The notes under the pieces: generated by a model
Databases searched by the model: none
Told to the model about the DNA's origin: nothing
Seen by the model: the letters and a program-made list of their open reading frames with translations, nothing else
NCBI RefSeq assembly: GCF_017894365.1
Contig: NZ_CP059467.1
Coordinates: forward strand, 992,001 to 1,056,000
Reading direction: 5' to 3'
Source of the DNA: Aromatoleum bremense
GTDB taxonomy: Bacteria; Pseudomonadota; Gammaproteobacteria; Burkholderiales; Rhodocyclaceae
Length of the DNA stretch: 64,000 nucleotides
Part shown: one piece after another, positions 27,328 through 38,513 of the stretch
Position numbering within the stretch: the first letter of the stretch is position 1
How the letters are laid out: every line of letters begins with the position of its first letter
Made by a program: the position numbers and the translations under genes

Positions 27328-29055
27328 TCAATCCCCTCTGCAAATGGGTTCATCGGATTCTGAAGACGCCATTCTATCGGATTCGTGCGCTTCACTCCCG
27401 GCCAGCGTCCATCTGTCGCGACCACGATTCTTCGAGCAGTACATCGCCTGATCGGCGACCGCGATGAGCTGTTCCGGGTTGTCCGCGTGCTGCGGGAACA
27501 GCGCGATCCCGAGGCTCGCGGTGAGGCTCGTGGAGCGCCCCTCGAATTCGAAGCGCTGCGTATCGATGACTTCGAGGATGCGGCGGGCGAGTTCGCACAG
27601 ATCGCGCTCTTCGGCATCCGGCACCAGCACGCCGAATTCGTCGCCGCCGAGGCGGAAGAACATCTCGTTGCGCCGGATCACGCCGCCGACGGCCTGGGCG
27701 AGGCCGACGAGCACCGCATCGCCCGCCTGGTGACCGAACTCGTCGTTGATCGGCTTGAAGCCGTCGAGGTCGATCGCGATCAGTCCGACGTGGACCTCGT
27801 GGCGGGTCGCTTCGGCCAGCAGGCGATTGAGCTCCTCGTGGAAACGCCGCCGGTTGAAAAGGTTCGTCAGCGGATCGCGCTCGGCCAGTTCCACCATCTT
27901 CCGGGCGATCTTTCGCTCTTCGGTGACATCCTCGTAGATCCACACCCGCCCGATCCAGCGCTGGCCCTCGGCCGACTCCACGACCGTGGACACGTCGGTG
28001 ACGATGCGTCCGTCGCGCAGGCTGATCTCATGCGCTTCGCTGACACCATGCATCTGCAGTACGCCCGCGATGTGCTCGAAATACGCTTCGGGCTGCTCGA
28101 GCAAGGCGACCACGCGGCTTTGCAGCACCACGTCGCGCATCCCGATCAGGTTCTCGTCGGGCGCAAACCCCCAGATGCTGAGCATCGCGCGATTGTAGTA
28201 GAGGACCCGGTGATCGCGGTCCATGAACAGAATGCCGAGGCGGATCACGTTTAGCAGCGCCGAAAGGCGCTGGCGCTCATCGTTGCTGCGGGCCAGATAG
28301 CGTTCACGAAGCGCCTGCGCGCGACGCAGCTCGGTCACGGTCTCGAGCAGTTTGTATTCGGTTTCCTTGCGCGCCTGGATGTCCTCCGCCGACATGCGCA
28401 AACCTGCCGGATGAGTGGAATCGTCGCCGAGCCGCCGCCAGTGGCATGCGACCCAACAGATGCGCCCGTCGGCACGCATCAGGCGCATCTCGAAATTCGC
28501 GGGCGGGCCCCCCTCGGCGACTTTCCGCGCCATGCGCAAACAGTAATTGCGGTCCGACTCATGCACGAGGAACACGATCGCATCCGGCGCTCCGAGGCAT
28601 TCCTCAGGCGTCCGGCCGGTGATGCGGTGGATCGACGGGCTGATCCAGACGAGGCGCCCGGCGACATCGAAAAGCGCCTCGAGGCCATACACCCCTTCGG
28701 CAATCTCCCGCAGCCGCCGCACCTCATTCGACGCCGCGTCGATATATGCGAGGGCATCCAGCGGCCGAACCTCCCGTGAAGGAGCCGGCGGAATCGCCGC
28801 GTCGGCACCGAGCCGGTCGAGCCGCGCCGCAATCTCGAGATTGCCCTGCTCCTTTTCGCGCGCCCGGCGCAGCCTGTCGCAGCGCACGGCCGCTCCGGCC
28901 AGCAGGCCGATTGCGGCGATCGTGACGACCGCCGCCAGGCGCACGCCATCGGCACCGCCATACCTTCCGATTCCGACCGCAAGCGCAGCAAGCATCGCGG
29001 CGACCACGCCGGCGAGCAGCGGAACCAGCTTCGCGTCGCCCCCTTCGCCGCTCAA
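27328..29055 (-). CDS. Membrane PAS-PAS-GGDEF diguanylate cyclase
   Basis: A c-di-GMP synthase of about 575 residues when started at the TTG at 29055, chosen because GAGGAGG lies seven bases upstream. Longer versions run into argA. Two hydrophobic segments near the N-terminus (residues about 8-50) anchor it. Then come a charged linker, a PAS domain (about 115-230, ending at a PAC-like CWVACHWRRLG), a second PAS domain (about 265-380) and a GGDEF domain (about 400-555) with intact RLGGDEFG. The inhibitory site normally RxxD reads RRNE, so feedback by product may be weak. It follows argA and precedes yggX. Confidence 0.85.
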   Translation of the reverse strand: MSGEGGDAKLVPLLAGVVAAMLAALAVGIGRYGGADGVRLAAVVTIAAIGLLAGAAVRCDRLRRAREKEQGNLEIAARLDRLGADAAIPPAPSREVRPLDALAYIDAASNEVRRLREIAEGVYGLEALFDVAGRLVWISPSIHRITGRTPEECLGAPDAIVFLVHESDRNYCLRMARKVAEGGPPANFEMRLMRADGRICWVACHWRRLGDDSTHPAGLRMSAEDIQARKETEYKLLETVTELRRAQALRERYLARSNDERQRLSALLNVIRLGILFMDRDHRVLYYNRAMLSIWGFAPDENLIGMRDVVLQSRVVALLEQPEAYFEHIAGVLQMHGVSEAHEISLRDGRIVTDVSTVVESAEGQRWIGRVWIYEDVTEERKIARKMVELAERDPLTNLFNRRRFHEELNRLLAEATRHEVHVGLIAIDLDGFKPINDEFGHQAGDAVLVGLAQAVGGVIRRNEMFFRLGGDEFGVLVPDAEERDLCELARRILEVIDTQRFEFEGRSTSLTASLGIALFPQHADNPEQLIAVADQAMYCSKNRGRDRWTLAGSEAHESDRMASSESDEPICRGD

Positions 29056-29116
29056 GTCGTCGCCTCCTCGCACACTGCGAGGGGCCCCTCTCCGGCAGGC
29101 AATGCATCGCGAATGT

Positions 29117-30544
29117 TCATAGCGACTTCGTGAACACCTTGGAGCGGCGCTGGTAATTGTAGAGTTCGCGCTTCTGCCGCGGCAGGGCCTCCGGCCCAAT
29201 CTCGCTGAAGCCGCGCTCGCGGAACCAGTGGGCGGTGCGCGTCGTCAGCACGAACAGCCGCTCGAGCCGCTGCGCCCGCGCGCGCTGCTCGATCCTTCGC
29301 AGCAGCTGGTCGCCCAGCCCCGCCCGCCGGTACTCGGAAGTCACTGCAAGGCAGGCGAGTTCGGCGGCGCGTTCGTCGCTGAACGGGTACAGCGCGGCGC
29401 ACCCGACGAGCACCCCGTCGTGTTCGACGACAGTGAAGCGGTCGATTTCCTGTTCGAGCAGCTCGCGGCCCCGCCGTACCAGCGTGCCGTCGGCTTCCAT
29501 CGGCGAGATCAGCGCGACCAATGCGGCGACGTCCTCGACCGTGGCCTCGCGCAAGCGGAACAGCGGGTCGCGCGACACGACGGTGCCGACTCCAGCGTGC
29601 GTGAAAAACTCCAGCAACAGGCCGCCGTCCTTGTCGTGGTCGATCAGGTGCACGCGCGCGACGCCGCGGCGCACTGCGCGGATCGCACAGGGCAGGTAGA
29701 GATCGAGATCCTCGGTCAAACCTTCGCCGGCGTTGAACATGCGCTCGGCTTCGTCCGCGGTGACGGAATCGATCAGATGCTGGTCGGCATCCAGCAGTCC
29801 CGGCGCATCGCACAAGTAGATGAGCTTTTCGGCGTGGACCGCTATCGCGACCGCTTCGGCGACTTCCTCCATCGACAGATTGAAAATCTCTCCCGCCGGC
29901 GACACGCCCAGCGGGGTGATCAGCACGACGTTCTGCTGATCGAGATCAGCGTTGATTTCCTCGGCGATGATCTTGCGCACCGCTCCCGTGTACAGGTAAT
30001 CAACACCCTCGACGACGCCGACCGGACGCGCGGTAATGAAATTGCCGCCGGTGATCCGCATGTAGCTGCCCGCCATCGGCGTATTCGGCAACCCTTGGGA
30101 CAGCAGCGCTTCGACCTCGATACGCGTCACCGCCATCGCCGCCTTGACGCATTCGAGCGCGTCGGCGTCGGTCACGCGCAGGCCGTTGTGGTAGCGCGGC
30201 TCGAGACCGCGCCGTGCCAGTTCGGCATCGATCTGGGGACGCGCACCATGCACGAGGACGAGCCGGATCCCCAGCGCCGCCAGCAGGTTGCAGTCGTACG
30301 CGAGGCTTTGCGCGCGGGCGCCGGCCGCGACTTCGCCGCCGAAGCCGATCACGAACGTCCGGCCGCGAAACGCGTGGATGTAGGGCGCCGCCCCGCGCAC
30401 CCAGGCGACAAACTGGTCGGGGCTCGCAGTAACTTCGGTTGCGGCACGGGAGGGAGTGGTTTGCCCGTTCAAACGATCACCGTCAGGAGTTTTTGAGCTG
30501 TGCGCGCGGTCGAAGCGACTGCGCGGAACCCGCAAGGTCCACAT
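29117..30544 (-). CDS. argA: N-acetylglutamate synthase (kinase-like plus GNAT domains)
   Basis: A protein of up to 475 residues that catalyses the first step of arginine synthesis. The N-terminal amino-acid-kinase domain (about 50-310) shows LVLVHGARPQIDAEL and ITPLGVSPAGEIFNLSMEE. The C-terminal GNAT domain (about 330-475) shows LACLAVTSEYRRAGLGDQLL. The first 40 residues are not typical; a TTG at 30472 would give 451 residues, nearer the family length, so the start is uncertain. The next gene on this strand begins 60 bases on. Confidence 0.93.
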   Translation of the reverse strand: MWTLRVPRSRFDRAHSSKTPDGDRLNGQTTPSRAATEVTASPDQFVAWVRGAAPYIHAFRGRTFVIGFGGEVAAGARAQSLAYDCNLLAALGIRLVLVHGARPQIDAELARRGLEPRYHNGLRVTDADALECVKAAMAVTRIEVEALLSQGLPNTPMAGSYMRITGGNFITARPVGVVEGVDYLYTGAVRKIIAEEINADLDQQNVVLITPLGVSPAGEIFNLSMEEVAEAVAIAVHAEKLIYLCDAPGLLDADQHLIDSVTADEAERMFNAGEGLTEDLDLYLPCAIRAVRRGVARVHLIDHDKDGGLLLEFFTHAGVGTVVSRDPLFRLREATVEDVAALVALISPMEADGTLVRRGRELLEQEIDRFTVVEHDGVLVGCAALYPFSDERAAELACLAVTSEYRRAGLGDQLLRRIEQRARAQRLERLFVLTTRTAHWFRERGFSEIGPEALPRQKRELYNYQRRSKVFTKSL

Positions 30545-30574
30545 TCTAACGAAACAGGGGCATTTCGCATGCGC

Positions 30575-32086
30575 TTACCGCCTCCCGGAACGCGAAACGT
30601 CGTTTTTTAGCTCGGTTTCAAGCCGTGCACAGAGGGTTTGCAACACTTTGATACGTGCAAACAACTTGTTTTCCGCTTCGACCAGCGTCCAGTGCGACGT
30701 TTCGGTGCTGGTTCGGTCGACCATGTCGCACACCGCCCGTACGTAATCGTCCCAGCGCTCGCGATTGCGCCAGTCGTCATCGGTGATCTTGAAGCGCTTG
30801 TGCGCTTCGGCCTCGCGCGCCCTGAACCGCAGCAACTGCTCGTCTTTGCCGATTTGCAGCCAGAACTTGACGACGATCCCGCCGGCGACGGCAAGCTGAT
30901 CCTCGAAATCGTTGATTTCCGAGTATGCGCGCATCCAGTCCGCCTCGGAACAGAAGCCTTCGACCCGCTCGACGAGCACACGTCCGTACCACGAGCGGTC
31001 GAAGATCGCGACCTTCCCCTGGCGCGGCAGATGGCGCCAGAAACGCCACAGGTACGGCTGCGCGCGCTCTTCTTCGGTCGGCGCGGCGACCGGGATGACG
31101 TGATAGAGGCGCGCGTCGAGCGCGGCCGTCACACGACGGATCGCGCCGCCTTTTCCCGCCGCATCGACGCCCTCGAACACCAGCACCAGCGACCGCTCAC
31201 GAAAAGCGGGGTTGCGCGTGAGCAGCGCCAGCCGGCCCTGGTAGTGCTCGAGGAGCTCGTCGTAGGTGTCCCGCTCGAGCGGCTGGTCGAGGGTCAGGCT
31301 GTTGAGGATGTTGCGCTCGTCGAGCACCGGCGGCAGCGGCGCCTGGGTCTGTCGCGGCGTCCAGCCTCTGGTCGCGACGTCGAGGCGTTTGCGCATCGCG
31401 TCGAGCAAGGTGCGCCCGACAAGCAGCGCCCGGAAGCGCGGGTCGGAACCGTCGACGATCAGCCACGGCGCCTCGCCGCTGCTCGAATGGCGCAGCACAT
31501 GCTCGGCGACCTTGCGATAGCGAGCGTATTGCGCGTAGTACCTCCAATCCTGCCGGGTGACGCGCCAGCGCGTGCGCGGATCCTTTTCCAGCGCCTTCAG
31601 CCGCTTCCTCTGCCCGTCCTTCGACAGGTGGAACCACAGCTTGATCAGCAGCACCCCTTCGCGCACCAGCATCGTCTCGAAGCGCTTGATTTCATCGAGA
31701 TGCTGGTCGAGTTCGGGTTTCTTGCTGAGCCGCTCGACCCGTTCCCGGATCGGATCGGTGTACCAGTTGCCGAACAGCACGCCGATCTTGCCGCGCGGCG
31801 GCAGCGCGCGCCAGAACCGCCACATGAAGGGGCGTTCCGCTTCGTCAGTGGTCGGCGAATCGAACGCCCAGCTCTGGATGTGGCGCGGGTCCATCCACTC
31901 GTTGAGCAGGTTGACCGTTTCCCCCTTGCCCGCGCCATCGATGCCGTTGATCAACACGACGACGGCGAAAGCCTTCTGCTCGAGCAGGTCGAACTGCGCG
32001 TCGAGCAGCTGCGCGCGCAACTGCGGCTCCACCGCGTCGTACTCGGCCTTGTCGATCTTGTGGCCGAGCTCAGCCGACTCGAACAC
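30575..32086 (-). CDS. pap: Polyphosphate:AMP phosphotransferase (two fused PPK2 domains)
   Basis: A 503-residue enzyme with two PPK2 modules in tandem. Walker A loops are GIDGAGKGE (about residues 48-56) and GVDAAGKGG (about residue 310). Each module has the WYTD/SWYGRVLVERVEG-type lid region with catalytic acid and base. The architecture matches class II PPK2/PAP, which makes ADP from AMP and polyphosphate. It reads toward argA on the minus strand and follows rsmE by 18 bases. Physiologically it would recycle polyphosphate under energy or phosphate stress. Confidence 0.9.
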   Translation of the reverse strand: MFESAELGHKIDKAEYDAVEPQLRAQLLDAQFDLLEQKAFAVVVLINGIDGAGKGETVNLLNEWMDPRHIQSWAFDSPTTDEAERPFMWRFWRALPPRGKIGVLFGNWYTDPIRERVERLSKKPELDQHLDEIKRFETMLVREGVLLIKLWFHLSKDGQRKRLKALEKDPRTRWRVTRQDWRYYAQYARYRKVAEHVLRHSSSGEAPWLIVDGSDPRFRALLVGRTLLDAMRKRLDVATRGWTPRQTQAPLPPVLDERNILNSLTLDQPLERDTYDELLEHYQGRLALLTRNPAFRERSLVLVFEGVDAAGKGGAIRRVTAALDARLYHVIPVAAPTEEERAQPYLWRFWRHLPRQGKVAIFDRSWYGRVLVERVEGFCSEADWMRAYSEINDFEDQLAVAGGIVVKFWLQIGKDEQLLRFRAREAEAHKRFKITDDDWRNRERWDDYVRAVCDMVDRTSTETSHWTLVEAENKLFARIKVLQTLCARLETELKNDVSRSGRR

Positions 32087-32104
32087 GTCGCCCCCCGTCC
32101 GGCT

Positions 32105-32830
32105 TCAGAAATCGCCCCACAGCGCCTGCAGCGCGGCCACCGCAGCGAGTCCGGCCGTCTCGGTGCGCAGCACCCGCGGCCCGAGCCCGACCGGCACACA
32201 CCCCGCGGCCCGGCACATCGCAAGCTCCTCGTCCGACCAGCCGCCTTCGGGGCCGACGAGCAGGTGCAGCGCCGCATCGGGGCGGCCGAGCGACGCCAGC
32301 CGACGGCCATCGACCGGCGTCAATACCAGCCTCGATCCCGCTGCGGCGCTGGCAAGATACTCGCGCAGCCCGGTGATCGGCTCGATCTCCGGCACGCGAT
32401 TGCGCCCGCTCTGCTCGCACGCGGAGATCGCCACCTGGCGCCAGTGCGCGACACGCTTGTGCGCACGGTCGCCCGACAGCTTCAGCACGGAACGCTCGGC
32501 CTGCAGCGGGACGAGCGCCGACACGCCCAGCTCGACGGCCTTTTGCACGATCCAGTCCATCTTCTCGCCGCTCGCGAGCGCCTGCACCAGCACCAGGGAC
32601 AGCGGAGATTCGCGTTCCAGCACGTGGTATTCGCCGCGTACCGCGAGAGCGTCCCGGCCGCGCACTTGCAGCCGTGCAGCCAGCTCTCCACCGCGTCCGT
32701 CGAACAGCACCAGCGGGTCGCCGTCGCGCAGGCGCAACACGCGCAAGGCGTGGTGCGCGAGCGCGTCCGGCAGTTCGATCTCGCCCGAATCGGGCAACGG
32801 GCAAGGAAAAAAGAAGCGAGAAATCATCAT
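32105..32830 (-). CDS. rsmE: 16S rRNA (uracil-1498-N3)-methyltransferase
   Basis: A 241-residue SPOUT-class methyltransferase. The trefoil-knot SAM site is LLVGPEGGWSDEEL late in the protein, followed by GLGPRVLRTETAGLAAVAAL. The N-terminal PUA-like RNA-binding part carries HHALRVLRLRDGDPLVLFDG. Two adjacent ATGs (32830, 32827) are possible starts. A perfect TATAAT lies just upstream, see the promoter entry. Confidence 0.93.
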   Translation of the reverse strand: MMISRFFFPCPLPDSGEIELPDALAHHALRVLRLRDGDPLVLFDGRGGELAARLQVRGRDALAVRGEYHVLERESPLSLVLVQALASGEKMDWIVQKAVELGVSALVPLQAERSVLKLSGDRAHKRVAHWRQVAISACEQSGRNRVPEIEPITGLREYLASAAAGSRLVLTPVDGRRLASLGRPDAALHLLVGPEGGWSDEELAMCRAAGCVPVGLGPRVLRTETAGLAAVAALQALWGDF

Positions 32831-32833
32831 GCT

Positions 32834-32839
32834 ATTATA
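32834..32839 (-). promoter_or_regulatory. TATAAT element immediately upstream of rsmE
   Basis: A perfect -10 hexamer on the minus strand sits three bases before the first ATG of rsmE. If used, transcription would begin at or very near the start codon. No -35 of quality is visible at 16-19 bases. Confidence 0.4.
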
Positions 32840-32868
32840 AGTAAACCCTTGTCTTCCGGAGCTTCTCG

Positions 32869-33426
32869 ATGGTCGCAATGACAACTCCGCTGTGCAATTT
32901 CGGCTGGTCGGCGCCCGATTTCGACCTGCCGGGCGTCGACGGCAAGCGTCATACGCCTGCTTCGGCACGCGGGCCCAACGGCCTGCTGGTGATGTTCATC
33001 TGCAATCATTGCCCGTACGTGAAGGCCATCACCGACAAGCTCATCCGCGACACGCGCGAGCTGGCGGAGCACGGCATCGGCAGCATCGCGATCATGGCGA
33101 ACGATCCTGCCGACTATCCTGAAGACTCGTGGGACAACATGGTGCGCATCGCCCGCGACCTCGACTTTCCGTTTCCGTACGTGCTCGACGCGACGCAGGC
33201 GGTCGCGAAAGCGTACGGCGCGGTGTGCACGCCGGATTTCTTCGGCTTCAACAGCCGGCTCGAGCTGCAATACCGCGGCCGTCTCGACGCATCGGGCCGC
33301 AGCCCGACGCCTGCCGGGACGCGCCGCGAGCTGTTCGACGCGATGCTGCAGGTCGCGCGCTCCGGCGAAGGGCCGCGCGAGCAGACCCCGAGCATCGGCT
33401 GCTCGATCAAATGGCGGGAGGCGTGA
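32869..33426 (+). CDS. Thioredoxin-fold redoxin (AhpC/TSA-like)
   Basis: A 185-residue soluble protein of the alkyl-hydroperoxide-reductase/thiol-specific-antioxidant fold. The Cys pair is CNHCPYV at about residues 45-51 (MFICNHCPYVKAI), and VCTPDFFGF is the cis-Pro-type segment. It resembles a group of thioredoxin-family proteins found next to sugar-phosphate genes. ATG 32869 is preceded by CGGAG. It is divergent from rsmE and overlaps nothing; the IMPase-like gene starts one base after its stop, so the two are coupled. Confidence 0.85.
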   Translation: MVAMTTPLCNFGWSAPDFDLPGVDGKRHTPASARGPNGLLVMFICNHCPYVKAITDKLIRDTRELAEHGIGSIAIMANDPADYPEDSWDNMVRIARDLDFPFPYVLDATQAVAKAYGAVCTPDFFGFNSRLELQYRGRLDASGRSPTPAGTRRELFDAMLQVARSGEGPREQTPSIGCSIKWREA

Positions 33427-33427
33427 C

Positions 33428-34237
33428 ATGCCGACTGTCGGGCAACGACTCGCCTGTGCCCGCGCGCTCGAATCGGTCGTGCGTGACATCGCCCGCGAAG
33501 TCATCCTGCCGCGCTATCTGAAGACTGCGCGCAATCGCAAGCCGGACGGGTCGCTGTTCACCGAGGCCGATCTCGAATCGCAGGACCGCTTCATCGAAGC
33601 CCTGCCCCGCCTGCTGCCCGGCCCCGTGCTCGGCGAGGAAATGAGCGGCGAAGAGCAAGCACACCTGTGGAGCAGCGGGCGGGCCGGCATGTGGTGCATC
33701 GATCCGATCGACGGCACCACCAACTTCGCCAACGGCATTCCGTTCTTCGCGGTGTCGATCGCGTATCTCGTCGAACAGGAAACCCATTTCGGCATCGTCT
33801 ATAACCCGGTCACCGACGAATCGTTCTACGCGGCAAAAGGCGCCGGCGCGTTCCTCAACGGCGTGGAACTCCCCCTCCGTCCTGCTGCGCCGCGCCTGCA
33901 CGACGCGGTCGCCGGCATTGACTTCAAGCGCATCAGCCATCACCTCGGCGACGAACTCGCGGTGCGGCCGCCGTATTTTTCGCAGCGCAACTTCGGCTCG
34001 AGCGCGCTCGAATGGTGTTTCGTCGCCGCCGGCCGGCTCGACGTCTACCTGCACGGCGGGCAGATGCTGTGGGACTACGCGGCGGGCCGGCTGATCCTGG
34101 CCGAAGCCGGCGGGGAGGCGGCGGCGCTCGATGGCGGGTCGCTGATGGCCGGCCCGGCGATCAAGCGCGGCATCATCGCCGCGGCCAATCCGACGCTGTT
34201 CCTCGAGTGGCGCAACTGGGTGGCCGCGCACTCCTGA
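33428..34237 (+). CDS. Inositol-monophosphatase-family phosphatase
   Basis: A 269-residue Mg-dependent phosphatase. Metal motifs are GEEMSGEE, DPIDGTTNFANG and the late WDYAAGRLILAEAGG. The substrate cannot be set from sequence; the family includes inositol phosphatase, 3'-nucleotidase and fructose-1,6-bisphosphatase-like members. The prk gene follows after 115 bases, so a role in sugar-bisphosphate dephosphorylation is plausible but unproven. It is a single-domain protein of normal length. Confidence 0.87.
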   Translation: MPTVGQRLACARALESVVRDIAREVILPRYLKTARNRKPDGSLFTEADLESQDRFIEALPRLLPGPVLGEEMSGEEQAHLWSSGRAGMWCIDPIDGTTNFANGIPFFAVSIAYLVEQETHFGIVYNPVTDESFYAAKGAGAFLNGVELPLRPAAPRLHDAVAGIDFKRISHHLGDELAVRPPYFSQRNFGSSALEWCFVAAGRLDVYLHGGQMLWDYAAGRLILAEAGGEAAALDGGSLMAGPAIKRGIIAAANPTLFLEWRNWVAAHS

Positions 34238-34292
34238 CCGGCCCGATCCGGCTTCCGGCCGGCAGCTTCGCCCCGCGCCACGAACCTCACCA

Positions 34293-34320
34293 CTTTCAAG
34301 ATCACCGCTTTCAAGATCAC
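34293..34320 (+). repeat. Tandem CTTTCAAGATCAC repeat upstream of prk
   Basis: The 13-base unit at 34293-34305 recurs at 34308-34320, spaced by CG. It lies 32 bases before the prk start in the gap after the phosphatase gene and could be a regulator site or a local slip duplication. Confidence 0.6.
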
Positions 34321-34352
34321 ATTTCCCACGAACCTGCCCGCGGAACTTCGCC

Positions 34353-35228
34353 ATGTCCATGAAACATCCGATCATCGCCGTGACCGGTTCCTCCGGCGCC
34401 GGCACGACCACGGTGAAACATACGTTCGCCGCGATCTTCCACCGCGAGCGCGTCAACGCCGCGATCGTCGAGGGCGACAGTTTCCATCGCTACACGCGCA
34501 ACGAGATGAAGCGCCTGATCGAGGATGCTGAACGGGTCGGGCAGCGCGGCATCAGCCATTTCGGGCCGGAAGCGAACCTCTTCGAAGAGCTCGAGAACCT
34601 GTTCCGCGCCTACGGCGAATCGGCGACCGGCCGCAGCCGCTCGTACATCCACAACGAGGAGGAATCGGCGCGCCTCGGGCTGCCGATCGGCACCTTCACC
34701 GAATGGGAAGACCTTCCCGTCGGCACCGACTGCCTGTTCTACGAGGGGCTGCACGGCGGCGTCGTCGCCGACAAGGTGGATGTTGCGCGGCACGTCGATC
34801 TGCTGATCGGCGTCGCACCGGCGATCAATCTCGAATGGATCCAGAAACTGCACCGCGACACCAGGATTCGCGGCTACTCGATGGAAGCCGTGCAGGACAC
34901 GATCCTGCGCCGCATGCACGACTACGTGCATTACATCGTGCCGCAGTTCTCGCTCACGCACATCAACTTCCAGCGCATCCCGATCGTCGACACCTCGAAT
35001 CCGTTCATCGCACGCGATGTGCCCACGCTCGACGAATCGATGGTCGTGATCCGCTTCAAGGACCCGCGCGGCGTCGATTTTCCCTATCTGCTGCGTATGA
35101 TTCACGAATCGACGATGTCGCGCGCCAATTCGATCGTGATTCCCGGCGGCAAACTCGATCTCGCGATGCAGCTGATCCTGACGCCGCTGATCTGGAAGCT
35201 GATGGAACGCCGGCGACAGTGGGTATAG
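34353..35228 (+). CDS. prkB: Phosphoribulokinase
   Basis: A 291-residue P-loop kinase phosphorylating ribulose-5-phosphate. The Walker A is [13 protein letters not shown] near residue 11, with [36 protein letters not shown] and [16 protein letters not shown], all family landmarks. Length and sequence fit both Calvin-cycle CbbP and the E. coli-type orphan PrkB; no RuBisCO gene is in the window. It is followed by tkt, gap and pgk. Confidence 0.92.
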   Translation: MSMKHPIIAVTGSSGAGTTTVKHTFAAIFHRERVNAAIVEGDSFHRYTRNEMKRLIEDAERVGQRGISHFGPEANLFEELENLFRAYGESATGRSRSYIHNEEESARLGLPIGTFTEWEDLPVGTDCLFYEGLHGGVVADKVDVARHVDLLIGVAPAINLEWIQKLHRDTRIRGYSMEAVQDTILRRMHDYVHYIVPQFSLTHINFQRIPIVDTSNPFIARDVPTLDESMVVIRFKDPRGVDFPYLLRMIHESTMSRANSIVIPGGKLDLAMQLILTPLIWKLMERRRQWV

Positions 35229-35373
35229 ACACGCTCCGACATCTTGGGGCGGCGGCAATAGCTTTGCCGCGCCAGATACTTATCCGTTTTGCGGCGCAGC
35301 ACGCGCTACCCCATCGCTGCCGTTTTCGGCGATAATTCCGCTTTTTTCAAGCCGTCACAGGCCAGAGAAAGCC

Positions 35374-37407
35374 ATGCCGCCAGCCGCACACACGAACCCG
35401 CGCAACGTCACCCCCCCGGTCTTCAACCCGGTCACCGGCGCGATTCGCGCGCTCGCGATGGACGCCGTCCAGCAAGCCAACTCGGGCCACCCGGGCGCCC
35501 CGATGGGCATGGCCGAGATCGCCGAAGTCCTGTGGCGCCGTCACCTGCGCCACAACCCGGCGAACCCGCAATGGGCCGACCGCGACCGCTTCGTGCTGTC
35601 GAACGGCCACAGCTCGATGCTGATCTACGCGCTGCTGCACCTGACCGGCTACGACCTGCCGATCGAAGAACTCAAGCGCTTCCGCCAGTTGCACAGCAAG
35701 ACTCCCGGCCACCCCGAGTATGGCTACACGCCGGGTGTCGAGACGACCACCGGGCCGCTCGGCCAGGGCCTCAGCAACGCCGTCGGCATGGCGATCGCCG
35801 AGAAGGTGCTCGCCGCTGAATTCAACCGGCCCGGCCACGCCATCATCGATCACCACACCTACGTGTTCGTCGGCGATGGCTGCCTGATGGAAGGCATCTC
35901 GCACGAAGTCTGCTCGCTCGCCGGCACGCTCGGCCTCGGCAAGCTGATCGCGTTCTATGACGACAACAGCATTTCGATCGACGGCGACGTCGCGGGCTGG
36001 TTCACCGACGACACGCCGAAGCGCTTCGAAGCCTACGGCTGGCACGTCGTGCGCGACGTGCAGGGCCATGTGCCGGCCGAGATCGACGCCGCGATCCGCG
36101 CCGCGAAGGCCGAGACCGGCCGGCCGACGCTGATCTGCTGTAAGACGGTCATCGGCGCGGGCTCCCCGGCCAAGCAGGGCGGCCACGACTGCCACGGCGC
36201 GCCCCTCGGCGCCGCGGAGATCACGGCCACGCGCGCGCATATCGGCTGGACCCACGCGCCGTTTGAAATCCCCGCCGATGTCTACGCCGAGTGGGACGCG
36301 CGCGAAGCCGGCAGGGCCCGCGAAGCCGACTGGAACGTGAAGCTCGCCGCGTACGCCGAGTCCTTCCCCGAAGCCGCCGCCGAGTTCGAACGCCGCATGA
36401 AGGGCGAGCTGCCGGCGAGTTGGGCGCAGCATGTCGACAGCGTGCTCGCGAAGTTCGGCGAGAAGGCCGAGACGATCGCGACGCGCAAGGCGAGCCAGAA
36501 CTCGATCGAGGCGTTCGCGCCTGCGCTGCCCGAGCTGATCGGCGGCTCGGCCGACCTCGCCAGTTCGAACCTGACGCTGTGGTCCGGCTCGAAGGGCGTG
36601 TCGAAGGATTCCGGCGGCAACTACATCTACTACGGCGTGCGCGAGTTCGGCATGGCCGCGATCGCCAACGGCATCGGCCTGCACGGCGGGCTGATCCCCT
36701 ACACCGCCACCTTCCTGATGTTCAGCGAATACGCGCGCAACGCGCTGCGGATGGCGGCGCTGATGAAGCTGCGCCAGGTGTTCGTGTTCACGCACGACTC
36801 GATCGGCCTCGGCGAGGACGGCCCGACGCACCAGCCGGTCGAGCAGACTGCGACGCTGCGCCTGATCCCCAACATGGACGTGTGGCGGCCGTGCGACACC
36901 GTCGAAACCGCGGTCGCCTGGGCGAACGCGATTGAACGCCGCGACGGCCCGTCGTCGCTGCTGTTCTCGCGCCAGAACCTGCCGTTCCAGGCGCGCAACC
37001 CGGAGCAGGTCGCGGCGATTCGCCGGGGCGCCTACGTGCTGTCGGAAGCGGCGAACGGCAAGCCGCAGGCAGTCGTCATCGCCACCGGATCGGAAGTCGG
37101 TCTGGCGATGGCAGCGCAACAGGCGCTCGCCGGCGACGACATCCATGTGCGCGTCGTGTCGATGCCCTCGACCAACGTGTTCGACCGCCAGGAAGCCGCG
37201 TACAAGGCGTCCGTGCTGCCGCTCGGCGTCCCGCGCGTCGCGGTCGAAGCCGGCGTTACCGGCCTGTGGCACAAATACGTCGGCCTCGAAGGCGCTGTCG
37301 TCGGCATCGACACCTTCGGCGAATCCGCTCCGGCGGGGGACCTGTTCAGACATTTCGACATCACCGCCGACGCGGTCGCGCGCGCCGTGCGCTCGGTCCT
37401 TCTTTAA
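35374..37407 (+). CDS. tkt: Transketolase
   Basis: A 677-residue thiamine-diphosphate enzyme of the pentose phosphate and Calvin pathways. The TPP motif [12 protein letters not shown] begins near residue 167 and ends at [25 protein letters not shown] is the N-terminal active site. The pyrimidine domain shows [14 protein letters not shown]. It begins the tkt-gap-pgk string; gap starts 45 bases after its stop. Confidence 0.97.
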   Translation: MPPAAHTNPRNVTPPVFNPVTGAIRALAMDAVQQANSGHPGAPMGMAEIAEVLWRRHLRHNPANPQWADRDRFVLSNGHSSMLIYALLHLTGYDLPIEELKRFRQLHSKTPGHPEYGYTPGVETTTGPLGQGLSNAVGMAIAEKVLAAEFNRPGHAIIDHHTYVFVGDGCLMEGISHEVCSLAGTLGLGKLIAFYDDNSISIDGDVAGWFTDDTPKRFEAYGWHVVRDVQGHVPAEIDAAIRAAKAETGRPTLICCKTVIGAGSPAKQGGHDCHGAPLGAAEITATRAHIGWTHAPFEIPADVYAEWDAREAGRAREADWNVKLAAYAESFPEAAAEFERRMKGELPASWAQHVDSVLAKFGEKAETIATRKASQNSIEAFAPALPELIGGSADLASSNLTLWSGSKGVSKDSGGNYIYYGVREFGMAAIANGIGLHGGLIPYTATFLMFSEYARNALRMAALMKLRQVFVFTHDSIGLGEDGPTHQPVEQTATLRLIPNMDVWRPCDTVETAVAWANAIERRDGPSSLLFSRQNLPFQARNPEQVAAIRRGAYVLSEAANGKPQAVVIATGSEVGLAMAAQQALAGDDIHVRVVSMPSTNVFDRQEAAYKASVLPLGVPRVAVEAGVTGLWHKYVGLEGAVVGIDTFGESAPAGDLFRHFDITADAVARAVRSVLL

Positions 37408-37451
37408 CCGCCCCGTTCCATATTCCTATATTCCTCGAGGGAGATTCTTCG

Positions 37452-38468
<1,017 letters not shown>

Positions 38469-38485
38469 CAGTCCACCGACTCCCG

Positions 38486-38513
38486 ACGCCCTGCTCTTCG
38501 CAGGGCGTTTTTT
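38486..38513 (+). terminator. Terminator-like hairpin between gap and pgk
   Basis: A 9-bp stem (38486-38494 with 38500-38508), TCTTC loop, and six T. It stands inside the gene string just 18 bases before the pgk ATG, so it would set a step-down in expression. Confidence 0.75.

Noticed and set aside
30638..32881. 747-codon plus-strand open frame over the PPK2 and rsmE genes
   Set aside because: Antisense to two recognised enzymes and compositionally biased (repeated short Arg/Gln/Leu stretches).
35347..37353. 668-codon minus-strand open frame over transketolase
   Set aside because: Mirror of the tkt gene; no domain or start signal.
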